Shown: positions 17,019 through 26,507, numbered from the stretch's first letter. The stretch is 64,000 nt of DNA from Chryseobacterium sp. Tr-659 (GCF_011752975.1 NZ_VWWP01000002.1:1-64000), one strand, 5' to 3'. The notes: generated by a model from the letters alone, not told the origin. Numbers and translations are program-made.

Positions 17019-19844
17019 ATGAAACAAAGTAATTTAAAGTATTCATGTCTCATTGCTGCTTTATACTTCGGTATGAATGCCAATGCTCAGACTACCAAGA
17101 AAGATACTGCTGCAAAAGAGCAGAAGATCGAGGAGGTAGTTTTGATTGGATATGGATCTCAGAAAAAGGAAAACGTTACGGGAAGTATCGGATTAGTTTC
17201 TGCTAAAGATCTAGCGGATAAGCCAAACGCAAACCCTATTAGCTCAATTCAAGGAAAGCTGGCGGGAGTAAATATAACAAATACAGGTACTCCGGGAGGT
17301 TCTCCAAGAGTAGATATCAGAGGAGTTGGTTCTTTAACGGGAAATACTGTCTTTATTGTAGATGGTATGATAACCACCGATATCTCTTATTTGAATCCGC
17401 AGGACATAGAGTCAATGAGTGTTTTGAAAGATCCGTCGAGTTTAGCAATTTTTGGAGCTCAGGCGGCCAATGGTGCTGTTATTATAAAAACCAAAACAGG
17501 AAGGGGAAAACCTGTTTTTAATGTAAACTCATATTTAGGATTTAAAAAGGTAACTAACATTCCTAAAATGGTTAATTCTGATCAATACGTTGAGCTCTAT
17601 AATGAGAAGCTAATGAATGATAACGGAAATCTTAATGGTTCAATCTCCAGAGCCAATTTCCCGGCAGATACAAACTGGTTTAATGAGATCTTCCGTACCA
17701 GTATCATTAATGCTAATGATTTTTCGGCAACAGGAAGTATAGGCAAACTTAACTATTATGGGAGTATAGGATACCTTCAGGATGAAGGAAACCTTGCAGC
17801 TGGCCGTGGAATTAATTCTGGAAGTGGTTTTAACAGATTTAATACAAAATTAAATCTTAGCTATAAAATTACGGATAACATCACCATTGGAGATAATTTC
17901 AGTTTCTCCAAAATGCGGACTGATGTAGCACAAAACCCTTTGTTAGACGCATATAATGCTCCTCCTATATTTTCCGTAATCAACCCTTCAACAGGTGATT
18001 ATCAGTTTTTTAACGGATATTCTATACCTAACCCAAGAGCTAAGCTAGATTTATACCGTTCTCAGGTAAGACAGGAGAGGTTGCTTAATAATATATGGGG
18101 AGAACTAAAATTCTTAAAAGATTTTACGTTCAGAATCAGTTATTCTACTGATAATTATAATCCTAGCCAATATGAATTCACACCGACATTAGGCTATGTT
18201 CCTGTTGCCAGTCAGGTAAAATCTACTTTGATTACAAGGAACTTTAGAAACAGCAATTATGTTTGGGATAACACAATCAATTGGAAAAAGAAATTTGGTA
18301 ATCATAATTTTGATATACTAGCAGGTTTTTCAAGAACCAGAACTACCTTATCACAAGATTATTGGTCTGCAAGAAGTGTACATTATGACGGAACCAATGG
18401 TTCTTTAAATATTGCAAACGGGACAGATCTTGTTCATGTAGAAGGTATAGATAGAGATGATAACGTTGTTAGTGGTGTTTTCCAGGATCAGCAAAGAGTT
18501 GAATCCTTTTTTGGAAGATTAAACTATGACTATAAAGGGAAATACCTATTGAATGCCTCTATTCGTAGAGATGCAAGTTCTCAGATTAGTGTTGACAGAT
18601 CCAGAACCTTCCCTGCAGTGAGTGCTGGTTGGGTAATATCTAAGGAAGACTTTATGAGTGAGCAAAACGTCTTCAATTTATTAAAGCTAAGAGCAAGTTA
18701 TGGAGAGTTAGGAAATCCGAACATACAAAGAAAATTTAATGCAAATACAACGATTATAGGAGGAGGTGCTTATTTTGGGAATACGGGTTATCCAGCCCAG
18801 ACTATTACCGAGTTTATCGATCCAAATATTGGTTGGGAAACAACAACTGGTAAAGATGTAGGTCTGGAAATGGCTCTATTCAACAATAAGCTTAAAATTG
18901 ATGCCGCTTATTATGATAAAGACTCTAAAAATGTAGTTTATGGTATCGTTCAAGGAACGGTGTCCGGAGCAAGTAACTGGAATAGTTTTTATACTAATGC
19001 TTACTCCTTTAACAATAAAGGTTTTGAAGTTTCAGTGAATTATAACACCAAAATTAACGAGAATATAACTTTTGGTGTTTATGGAAACTTTACTTCCCTT
19101 AAAAATGAAATTACATCCGTCTATGGTGGGTCTTATTTAGAAACAGGAGCCAGCTTATTCGGAAATTCTATAGTTAGATTACAAACTGGCCAGCCGGTAG
19201 GTTCTTACTATGGTTATCAGGTGGCAGGTGTTTTCCAGACAGATGCAGAGGCCGCAGCTTCAGGACAGCCTGGAGCAAAAGCAGGATGGTTCAAATTTGC
19301 AGATCAAGACGGCAATGGTATCATTGACTCCAGAGATAAAACATTCTTGGGAAGTCCAATTCCTAAAGGAACATATGGTTTCGGAGTTAATTTTAGTATC
19401 TATGATTTTGACATAGCCGTCGATTTCCAAGGAGTATTTGGCAATAAAATATACAACTATAACCGTGAACAGCGTTTTGGAAACGAAACATGGGATTTGG
19501 ATATGTATAATAACAGATGGCGTGGGGCAGGCACTTCTAATACGAATGCAATGATTACATCCAACCAATCTATCATTTTGCCAAATAGTTTTTATGTAGA
19601 AGATGGAAGCTATATCAGATTAAGAAATGTTCAGATTGGATATAACTTGCCAAAAACATTTGCAAAAGCTCTTTCAATTACAAAATTAAGATTATATGTA
19701 AGTGCACAGAATCCATGGACAAGCTTCAAGTATCATGGTTTTTCTCCAGAGATTACGAATACAGATAGAGTACAGATGGGAATTGATAATAATATTTACC
19801 CAATCTCCGCAATTTATACGTTCGGTATGAACTTAACATTTTAA
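17019..19844 (+). CDS. SusC/RagA family TonB-linked outer membrane protein
   Basis: The 941-residue protein has a signal peptide (residues 1-24, ending NANAQ), then almost directly the TonB box-like EEVVLIGYGSQKKENVTGSI (about 38-57) and the plug domain ending in VLKDPSSLAIFGAQAANGAV (about 135-154). A 22-stranded barrel follows, ending in a C-terminal aromatic residue (GMNLTF). It lacks the carboxypeptidase-D-like N-terminal extension present in many SusC proteins. It imports glycans across the outer membrane together with the SusD lipoprotein encoded 10 bases downstream. Genes for GH144, an esterase and GH3 follow. Confidence 0.96.
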   Translation: MKQSNLKYSCLIAALYFGMNANAQTTKKDTAAKEQKIEEVVLIGYGSQKKENVTGSIGLVSAKDLADKPNANPISSIQGKLAGVNITNTGTPGGSPRVDIRGVGSLTGNTVFIVDGMITTDISYLNPQDIESMSVLKDPSSLAIFGAQAANGAVIIKTKTGRGKPVFNVNSYLGFKKVTNIPKMVNSDQYVELYNEKLMNDNGNLNGSISRANFPADTNWFNEIFRTSIINANDFSATGSIGKLNYYGSIGYLQDEGNLAAGRGINSGSGFNRFNTKLNLSYKITDNITIGDNFSFSKMRTDVAQNPLLDAYNAPPIFSVINPSTGDYQFFNGYSIPNPRAKLDLYRSQVRQERLLNNIWGELKFLKDFTFRISYSTDNYNPSQYEFTPTLGYVPVASQVKSTLITRNFRNSNYVWDNTINWKKKFGNHNFDILAGFSRTRTTLSQDYWSARSVHYDGTNGSLNIANGTDLVHVEGIDRDDNVVSGVFQDQQRVESFFGRLNYDYKGKYLLNASIRRDASSQISVDRSRTFPAVSAGWVISKEDFMSEQNVFNLLKLRASYGELGNPNIQRKFNANTTIIGGGAYFGNTGYPAQTITEFIDPNIGWETTTGKDVGLEMALFNNKLKIDAAYYDKDSKNVVYGIVQGTVSGASNWNSFYTNAYSFNNKGFEVSVNYNTKINENITFGVYGNFTSLKNEITSVYGGSYLETGASLFGNSIVRLQTGQPVGSYYGYQVAGVFQTDAEAAASGQPGAKAGWFKFADQDGNGIIDSRDKTFLGSPIPKGTYGFGVNFSIYDFDIAVDFQGVFGNKIYNYNREQRFGNETWDLDMYNNRWRGAGTSNTNAMITSNQSIILPNSFYVEDGSYIRLRNVQIGYNLPKTFAKALSITKLRLYVSAQNPWTSFKYHGFSPEITNTDRVQMGIDNNIYPISAIYTFGMNLTF

Positions 19845-19854
19845 TTAAAAAATC

Positions 19855-21279
19855 ATGAAAAAAATATTTTTAACAATCTCTTTGATTTCACTAATGGTAA
19901 GTTGCAATAACGATTTTGTGGATATTAAAGACGAAGGGCGAACCGATGCAACTGCTTTCTTCACCACGCAGGATGATGCAATGCAGGCAACAAGCGCCAT
20001 TTACAGCTTTTTAAGAAGTTGGGAAAATTCAGGTTTTCCTGCACAATATGTGTTTGGAGTAACTGGTGATGATGTGGAAAAAGGATCAAACCCTGGAGAT
20101 GCATCATTCATTAATGCTTATGATAATTTCACGTTTACAGTAAGTGATGATGGAGTAAGAGGATATTGGATCGGACAATGGCAGGCTGTTAACAGAGCAA
20201 ACCAGGTGATTACAAACGTTCCGAAAATTAATATGGATGCCACGCTTAAAAATAGACTGATAGCTGAAGCCAGAATGTTGAGAGCTTACTTTTATTTTAA
20301 CCTGGTAAGGATTTATGGAGGTGTTCCTATATTTGACGGATTGCCGGCAGACGGAAATTATGTGAAACCAAGAAATTCAGCGGCAGAGGTTTATAATTTT
20401 ATTGTCTCAGATCTTACAGCTGCTGCGGCAGTTTTACCTCAGAGTTATCCTGCCTCAGATCTTGGAAGGGTTACAAAAGGCGGAGCTTTAGGATTACTTT
20501 CAAAAGTATATCTATATATGAAAGACTACCAAAAAGCCTATGAAACATCTAATCAGGTTATGGGAATGGGATATTCATTAGATCCTGATTTCAATCATTT
20601 ATTCAGACCGGCTGGGGAATTTGGTTCAGAATCTGTTTTTGAAGTAAATTGTGATTGTTCAGCAACATATGGCGGCAGCCAGTATGCCGAAGTTCAAGGG
20701 GTAAGAAATCAATTCGGATGGGGCTTTTTTACTCCAACCCAGGAATTGGAAAATGCATTTGAGCCGGGTGATATCAGAAAAGAATTGAGCATCCTGAGAG
20801 AAGGTGAAACCACTCTTGAAGGAGACTTGATTAAGAAAGGAGATCCTCAGGCAGGTAATATGTGGAATCAGAAAGTTTATGTACCTACATCTTTAAATAA
20901 TAATGCATGCGGTTACGGTTCTATTCAGAATATAAGAATATTAAGATTTGCTGATATTCTTTTAATTAACGCAGAAGCAGCCAATGAATTAGGTAATACA
21001 GCTGCAGCCGTTACCAATATCAATAAAGTAAGAACAAGAGCTCACCTTGGTAATACTACAGCAGCTACTCAATCTGCTCTTAGAACTGCTATCTGGCAGG
21101 AAAGAAGGGTAGAGCTGGCTATGGAAATGGATAGATTCCCGGATTTGGTAAGAACAGGTCAAGCGGCTACTTATCTGGGGCCAAAAGGATTTAAGACAGG
21201 GAAGAACGAATTATTCCCGATTCCATTGGATGCTATGAACCAAAGTAATGGTGCTTTTGTTCAAAATCCAGGTTATTAA
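19855..21279 (+). CDS. RagB/SusD family nutrient-uptake lipoprotein
   Basis: This 474-residue protein has a lipobox at LMVSC (Cys17) and the SusD hallmarks: an early WQAVNRANQVITNVP (about residues 107-121), LIAEARMLRAYFYFNLVRIYG (about 132-152), and the C-terminal RTRAHLGN with IWQERRVELAMEMDRFPDLVR (about 420-440). SusD proteins cap the SusC barrel and bind the glycan at the cell surface. It is translated right after SusC. A hairpin at 21300 separates it from the enzyme genes and may lower their expression. Confidence 0.96.
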   Translation: MKKIFLTISLISLMVSCNNDFVDIKDEGRTDATAFFTTQDDAMQATSAIYSFLRSWENSGFPAQYVFGVTGDDVEKGSNPGDASFINAYDNFTFTVSDDGVRGYWIGQWQAVNRANQVITNVPKINMDATLKNRLIAEARMLRAYFYFNLVRIYGGVPIFDGLPADGNYVKPRNSAAEVYNFIVSDLTAAAAVLPQSYPASDLGRVTKGGALGLLSKVYLYMKDYQKAYETSNQVMGMGYSLDPDFNHLFRPAGEFGSESVFEVNCDCSATYGGSQYAEVQGVRNQFGWGFFTPTQELENAFEPGDIRKELSILREGETTLEGDLIKKGDPQAGNMWNQKVYVPTSLNNNACGYGSIQNIRILRFADILLINAEAANELGNTAAAVTNINKVRTRAHLGNTTAATQSALRTAIWQERRVELAMEMDRFPDLVRTGQAATYLGPKGFKTGKNELFPIPLDAMNQSNGAFVQNPGY

Positions 21280-21299
21280 AATTTAATCATAAAAACTTT

Positions 21300-21323
21300 A
21301 GAGGAGAATGAAAGTTCTCCTCT
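21300..21323 (+). terminator. Hairpin between susD and the GH144 gene
   Basis: A perfect 9-bp stem AGAGGAGAA / TTCTCCTCT has a six-base loop, then TCTTTTA. The T-run is weak, so partial termination (attenuation inside the locus) is more likely than a full stop. Confidence 0.65.
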
Positions 21324-21352
21324 TCTTTTAGAACCCTATAAAAAGAGATCTC

Positions 21353-22744
21353 ATGAAAAGGAACATATTATCAATTGCTGTCACTTCTTTATTCTTTGTC
21401 TATTCCTGTAAAAATGCTCCTGCAGCAAAACAGGAAGCCGGAAAAATTGAAGCCGTAAAAAGCGATATCACTGATGAACAGCTGATGGATAGAGTACAGA
21501 AAGATGCCCTGAAGTATTTCTGGGACTATGCTGAGCCTAATTCAATGCTGGGAAGAGAGCGTTATCATGAAGATAATATCTATCCGGATAATGATAAACA
21601 TGTGATCACTACAGGAGGTTCGGGATTTGGACTGGCAACCATTCTGGTAGGTGCGGAAAGAGGATTTGTTCCGAGGAAAGAAGCTGTAAAAAGACTTACT
21701 CATATCATGGATTTCCTGGCAAAGGCAGACCGTCACAAAGGAGCCTGGTCACATTGGATCAACGGGGAAACCGGAAAAACAGTTCCTTTCGGGAAAAAAG
21801 ATAACGGTGGAGATCTTGTAGAGACGGCATTTCTTACCTCAGGAATTCTAATGGTTCGTGAATATTTTAAAAATGGAAATGCAGAAGAAAAAGCACTGGC
21901 AGCAAAATGTGATGAATTATGGAAAGGAATCCAATGGAACTGGTACACAAAAGGAGGCGAAAAAGTACTCTATTGGCACTGGTCTCCGGAATACCAATGG
22001 GAAATGAATTTTCCGCTTGAAGGATACAATGAATGTCTGATTACTTATATTTTAGCAGCATCTTCACCCACATACTCCATTGATGCCGAAACTTATTATA
22101 AAGGCTGGACGAGAAACGGAACCTACCTTACAGACAAAACAAAATACGGTTTACCTCTGTATGTAAAACACAACTATGCTGAAGAATATGGCGGTCCATT
22201 ATTCTGGGCACAGTACTCTTATATTGGTCTTGATCCTACAGGACTATCCGATAAACTGGTGAAAAATTATTTTGATATCAATAAAAACCAGACGCTTATT
22301 GACTATAAATACTGCGTTGAAAATCCAAAACAATGGAAAGGTTACGGACCTAACTACTGGGGATTAACAGCCGGCTATACCAGAAATGAAGATGGAAGTA
22401 CAGGATATACCGCACATATGCCAAGCAATGACAACGGAGTGATAACCCCTACTGCAGCATTAAGCAGCTTTCCATATACTCCCAAAGAATCTATGAATTT
22501 CCTGAGATTCATCTATACTCAAAAGCCTGAATTTATAGGATCTGCAGGCCCTTATGATGCCACTTCCATCAATTATAACAACTGGTTTACTCCACGATAC
22601 CTTGCCATTGATCAGGGTACAATTGCCCCGATGATTGAAAATTACAGAACAGGATTCCTTTGGAAACTATTTATGAATGCTCCTGAAATTCAGCAGGGAT
22701 TGAAAAAGTTAAGCTTTCAGTCACCCAAATACGGAATAAAGTAA
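21353..22744 (+). CDS. GH144-like endo-beta-1,2-glucanase lipoprotein
   Basis: The 463-residue lipoprotein (lipobox FVYSC, Cys19) has the (alpha/alpha)6 glucoamylase-like domain that Bacteroidota genomes often label 'glucoamylase' or 'beta-glucosidase': DALKYFWDYAEPNSMLGRER (about residues 50-70), GSGFGLATILVGAERGF (about 87-103), GDLVETAFLTSGILMVR, WHWSPEYQWEMNFPLEGYNE, and a late PSNDNGVITPTAALSSFPY. The GH144 family was established with an endo-beta-1,2-glucanase of Chitinophaga pinensis. With the adjacent GH3 enzyme this suggests surface cleavage of beta-1,2-glucan. Activity is inferred from family, not shown. Confidence 0.82.
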   Translation: MKRNILSIAVTSLFFVYSCKNAPAAKQEAGKIEAVKSDITDEQLMDRVQKDALKYFWDYAEPNSMLGRERYHEDNIYPDNDKHVITTGGSGFGLATILVGAERGFVPRKEAVKRLTHIMDFLAKADRHKGAWSHWINGETGKTVPFGKKDNGGDLVETAFLTSGILMVREYFKNGNAEEKALAAKCDELWKGIQWNWYTKGGEKVLYWHWSPEYQWEMNFPLEGYNECLITYILAASSPTYSIDAETYYKGWTRNGTYLTDKTKYGLPLYVKHNYAEEYGGPLFWAQYSYIGLDPTGLSDKLVKNYFDINKNQTLIDYKYCVENPKQWKGYGPNYWGLTAGYTRNEDGSTGYTAHMPSNDNGVITPTAALSSFPYTPKESMNFLRFIYTQKPEFIGSAGPYDATSINYNNWFTPRYLAIDQGTIAPMIENYRTGFLWKLFMNAPEIQQGLKKLSFQSPKYGIK

Positions 22745-22815
22745 ATTCAATAGGAACGGGCTTTAGCCCGTTTAAAAATAAAAAGATTCAAATCCATGGC
22801 TTTAGCCAAAACCTA
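22745..22815. repeat. Interspersed GGGCTTTAGCCC-type repeat element
   Basis: TCAATAGGAACGGGCTTTAG with its palindromic continuation AGCCCG, then about 25 bases, then TGGCTTTAGCCAAAACCT. The same two-part element occurs at 59909-59974, 39690-39730 and, inverted, at 47200-47264 and in part at 249-270. It fills the gap between the GH144 and esterase genes. Confidence 0.8.
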
Positions 22816-22820
22816 ATAAT

Positions 22821-23528
22821 ATGAAATTAAAACTGAAGCATATTCCTCTTTTACTGCTGCCGTTTTCATTACAGCTGAATGCACAGGAGATAAAGGCGGA
22901 ACTTAATAAAGAGATAAAAAGACAGGAAAAAATGTCCTACATTCTGGATTATCCTAAGAATGCAAAGGGAAATGTACCATTGATGGTTTTCCTTCATGGT
23001 TCAGGAGAACGTGGAGCAAACCTTGAAGCGGTAAAAACTCACAGCCCGTTCACCTATAAAAATCTGATCAAAGAACCGGTAGCCATTCTCGCACCCCAAT
23101 GTCCGGAAGGTACTTGGTGGGATACGGTTACTGTCTATAATCTGATCAAGGAAATTCAGAAAAAATATAAAATTGATGCTTCCCGTATCTACCTTACAGG
23201 ACTTTCCATGGGAGGATGGGGAACTTTGAAACTGGCAATGGAACACCCTGAAATGTTTGCCGCAGTGGCCTCAGTCTGTGCTCCTACAGATCAGGTGATG
23301 ACTGCTAATATCCATAAGTTTAAAGATTTGAATATGAAAATATTTCATGGCGGAATGGATGATATTGTATTGCCAGCCAATGCATTTAATTTTTATCAAA
23401 AGCTTCATCCTGTAAACCCGACGGCAGAATTGGTTATCTTCCCGAATGACAATCATAACTCGTGGGATTCAGCTTATTCAAATCCTGCGCTGTATGAATG
23501 GATGCTGTCCAAGAAAAAGGATCAATAA
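22821..23528 (+). CDS. Secreted alpha/beta-hydrolase (carboxylesterase/PHB depolymerase-like)
   Basis: The 235-residue protein has a signal peptide (to about residue 21) and an alpha/beta-hydrolase core: oxyanion region FLHGSGERG (57-65), nucleophile Ser129 in GLSMGGWGT, an Asp in HGGMDDIV and a His in PNDNHNSWD. Such esterases in glycan loci usually remove acyl groups. Here it lies between an endo-glucanase and a GH3 gene, so it may deacylate a substituted glucan; that is inference. A repeat element sits in the gap before it, and 108 bases separate it from the GH3 gene. Confidence 0.85.
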   Translation: MKLKLKHIPLLLLPFSLQLNAQEIKAELNKEIKRQEKMSYILDYPKNAKGNVPLMVFLHGSGERGANLEAVKTHSPFTYKNLIKEPVAILAPQCPEGTWWDTVTVYNLIKEIQKKYKIDASRIYLTGLSMGGWGTLKLAMEHPEMFAAVASVCAPTDQVMTANIHKFKDLNMKIFHGGMDDIVLPANAFNFYQKLHPVNPTAELVIFPNDNHNSWDSAYSNPALYEWMLSKKKDQ

Positions 23529-23636
23529 ACCTCAGATTTCAGCTTTTTGAGATCTTCCTAAAACATAAAGTTGATGAATCAAAATGGATCAACAAAGGAA
23601 AAATAAAATAGAACTATAATTTAAGAAGATAGATTT

Positions 23637-25964
23637 ATGAAAAAGTTAATTGTAATCGCCACTTTAGCATTGGCTCCTGTATTTTCCGCACAGGAAATGG
23701 TAACGAAGCCCGTTCAGTCTTATCAGACGGCTCAGTATCAGGCTAAAAAGAAAGCTTTTGTAGATAATCTTTTATCTAAAATGACGTTGGATGAAAAGAT
23801 CGGCCAGCTTAACTTACCCAGCTCAGGTGATTTTACCACAGGTTTGGCTAAAAGCTCAGACATCGGTAAAAAAGTGGAACAAGGTTTAGTAGGTGGACTA
23901 TTCAATATAAAAGGAGCTGAAAAAATCAGAGCCGTTCAGAAAGTTGCTGTAGAAAACAGCCGTCTGAAAATCCCTTTAATCTTCGGAATGGATGTAATTC
24001 ACGGTTACGAAACTACATTTCCTATACCTTTGGGATTGGCTGCTTCATGGGATATGAATCTTATCCAGCAGTCTGCCAGAGTAGCGGCAAGAGAAGCCGC
24101 TTCCGACGGAATCAACTGGACGTTCTCGCCCATGGTGGATATTTCCCGCGAGCCAAGATGGGGAAGAGTATCCGAAGGTTCAGGAGAAGACCCTTATTTA
24201 GGAAGTGAAATTTCCAAAAATATGGTGTATGGTTATCAGGGGAAAGACCTGGCCAATGGAACTAATATCTTAGCGTGTGTAAAACATTTTGCACTATATG
24301 GAGCAGGAGAATCAGGAAGAGATTATAACACCGTTGATATGAGCCATGTAAGAATGTTCAACGAGTATTTTCCTCCTTATAAAGCTGCGGTGGATGCTGG
24401 TGTAGCTTCTGTAATGGCTTCTTTCAATGAAGTGGATGGAGTGCCTGCAACAGGAAACAGATGGCTTCAGACCGAAGTATTGAGAAACCAATGGAAGTTT
24501 AAAGGTTTCGTGGTAACAGATTACACCGGTATCAATGAAATGGTAGACCATGGAATGGGAGATCTTCAGCAGGTTTCTGCTTTAGCCTTAAAAGCTGGAG
24601 TTGATATGGATATGGTAGGAGAAGGTTTTTTAACAACATTAAAAAAATCTCTGGCGGAAGGAAAAGTTACACAAGCTGAAATCGATATAGCAGCGAAAAG
24701 AATTCTTGAAGCAAAATATGACCTTGGCTTGTTTGATAACCCATACAAACATGGCGATGCAAAACTGGCGGCAAAAGAAGTCTATAATATGGAAAACCGT
24801 AATATAGCGAGAAATACGGCTGCTCAATCAATGGTTTTGTTGAAAAACGAAAATCAGGTACTGCCCTTAAAGAAATCCGGAACAGTTGCAGTAATAGGGC
24901 CATTGGTGAACAATTCACTTAATATGGCCGGAACATGGAGTGTAGCGGCAAAACATGATAAAGCGGTAAACCTGATGCAGGGGCTTCAGGCCAACTATGG
25001 TAAAGAGGTGAAATTCATTTCTGCTAAAGGTGCCAATATTGATTATGATGCTAAACTGGAAGATATTTATGCAGCTCATGGTAAAAAAACAGACAGAGAC
25101 AACCGTTCAAAAGAAGAATTATTAAAAGAAGCTGTAGATGTTGCCAACAAAGCAGATGTTATTGTTCTGGCAATCGGAGAATCTGCAGAAATGAGCGGAG
25201 AATCCTCTTCAAGAACAGAAATTACCATTCCTCAGTCTCAGGTTGATTTATTGAATGAATTAAAGAAAACAGGAAAGCCTATTGCCATGGTTCTGTTCAC
25301 AGGCCGCCCATTAGCATTAACAAATGTAAAAGATACCCCGGATTCTATTTTGAATGCCTGGTTTGCCGGATCTGAAGCAGGAAATGCCATTGCAGATGTG
25401 CTGTTTGGTAAAGTAAACCCATCAGGAAAACTTCCGATGACTTTCCCAAGAAGTCTTGGGCAGGTTCCAATTTATTATAATGCTAAAAATACAGGCCGCC
25501 CGTTAAGTCAGGAATTGACCGATAAATGTGAATATCAGAGATTCCGTTCAAACTATATGGATGAATGTAATACACCATTGTATGCCTTCGGATACGGATT
25601 GAGTTATACAAAATTCAATTATTCCGATATGACAGTTTCCAATGCGAATCCAAAAGGAAATCAGACTATTCAGGCATCTATTACCGTAACCAATACCGGA
25701 AACTACGACGGAGCTGAGGTAGTTCAGTTGTATATCAGAGATATGGTGGGAAGTATTACAAGACCTGTAAAAGAGCTGAAAGGATTCCAGAAAATATTTT
25801 TGAAAAAAGGAGAATCTAAAAAAGTTACTTTCGATATCACTCCTGAAAATCTGAAGTTTTACAACGGAGATTTGAAATATGACTGGGAGTCCGGAGAGTT
25901 TGATATCATGATCGGAACGAGTTCTGATCATGTTCAGCATTCAAAGATTAACTGGATAAAATAA
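23637..25964 (+). CDS. bglX: GH3 family beta-glucosidase (BglX-type)
   Basis: The 775-residue enzyme has a signal peptide (to about residue 18). Its N-terminal (beta/alpha)8 domain carries the nucleophile Asp295 in GFVVTDYTG and the substrate-binding GMDVIHGYETTFPIPLG (117-133) and KHFALYGAGESGRDYN (216-231). The second alpha/beta domain contains AEMSGESSSRTE, the likely acid/base loop, and a C-terminal fibronectin-like domain (about 670-775) ends the protein. GH3 enzymes of this form release glucose from oligosaccharides in the periplasm; some Bacteroidota members prefer beta-1,2-linkages. It is the last gene of the locus and is followed by a strong terminator. Confidence 0.93.
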   Translation: MKKLIVIATLALAPVFSAQEMVTKPVQSYQTAQYQAKKKAFVDNLLSKMTLDEKIGQLNLPSSGDFTTGLAKSSDIGKKVEQGLVGGLFNIKGAEKIRAVQKVAVENSRLKIPLIFGMDVIHGYETTFPIPLGLAASWDMNLIQQSARVAAREAASDGINWTFSPMVDISREPRWGRVSEGSGEDPYLGSEISKNMVYGYQGKDLANGTNILACVKHFALYGAGESGRDYNTVDMSHVRMFNEYFPPYKAAVDAGVASVMASFNEVDGVPATGNRWLQTEVLRNQWKFKGFVVTDYTGINEMVDHGMGDLQQVSALALKAGVDMDMVGEGFLTTLKKSLAEGKVTQAEIDIAAKRILEAKYDLGLFDNPYKHGDAKLAAKEVYNMENRNIARNTAAQSMVLLKNENQVLPLKKSGTVAVIGPLVNNSLNMAGTWSVAAKHDKAVNLMQGLQANYGKEVKFISAKGANIDYDAKLEDIYAAHGKKTDRDNRSKEELLKEAVDVANKADVIVLAIGESAEMSGESSSRTEITIPQSQVDLLNELKKTGKPIAMVLFTGRPLALTNVKDTPDSILNAWFAGSEAGNAIADVLFGKVNPSGKLPMTFPRSLGQVPIYYNAKNTGRPLSQELTDKCEYQRFRSNYMDECNTPLYAFGYGLSYTKFNYSDMTVSNANPKGNQTIQASITVTNTGNYDGAEVVQLYIRDMVGSITRPVKELKGFQKIFLKKGESKKVTFDITPENLKFYNGDLKYDWESGEFDIMIGTSSDHVQHSKINWIK

Positions 25965-25973
25965 TTTTTTCAT

Positions 25974-25996
25974 AAGCCACTCGTTTTGAGTGGCTT
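25974..25996 (+). terminator. Terminator closing the glucan utilisation locus
   Basis: A perfect stem AAGCCACTC / GAGTGGCTT with loop GTTTT, followed by seven T. Confidence 0.93.
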
Positions 25997-26077
25997 TTTT
26001 TGTAACTTAGAATAAATTTAATCAATATCACACTTTTGGCACATTTTTTACCAATTAGAAAAACAAAAATTTTACAT

Positions 26078-26488
26078 ATGAAAAAAACAATTTTATTCAG
26101 CGCAATGTTCCTTGGTTCGCTAGCTTTTGCACAAAAAAGCACTCCTGTTGTAGGAGGCGACAGAGATGTTCACGGGTGTATCGGTTCTGCAGGATATACC
26201 TATTCACAAATCAAAAATAAATGTGTAAGAACATTCGAGCAGAAGATAAAACTAAAAGAGGTAGGCTCAGATAAAAGTTATACTTCAATGACAGCGGTAA
26301 TTTTTAATAAAAGCATGACAAAAGCTGAGGTATTCATTCCGGACGGAATGGCTAAAAGTATTATCCTGGATAAAGAAGGAAAAGGAAAAGTCTGGAAAAG
26401 CGGCTCTCACATCAAAGACAGCTATGTTCTGACTCCTTACAAAAAAAGTTACCAGATCAAGAAAAATGATGAAGTAATTTATCAATAA
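26078..26488 (+). CDS. Secreted protein with a Cys-containing GGDRDxHGC motif
   Basis: The chosen ATG gives a signal peptide (MKKTILFSAMFLGSLAFA, then Q); an earlier in-frame start adds a charged 14-residue extension and is unlikely. The 136-residue precursor has, right after the signal, GGDRDVHGCIGSAGYTYSQI followed by KNKCV, a short two-cysteine motif found in many periplasmic stress-type proteins of unknown role. The rest is beta-rich and Lys-rich. It stands alone between two terminators. Confidence 0.7.
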   Translation: MKKTILFSAMFLGSLAFAQKSTPVVGGDRDVHGCIGSAGYTYSQIKNKCVRTFEQKIKLKEVGSDKSYTSMTAVIFNKSMTKAEVFIPDGMAKSIILDKEGKGKVWKSGSHIKDSYVLTPYKKSYQIKKNDEVIYQ

Positions 26489-26507
26489 GATGATATCAAA
26501 AAATGGA

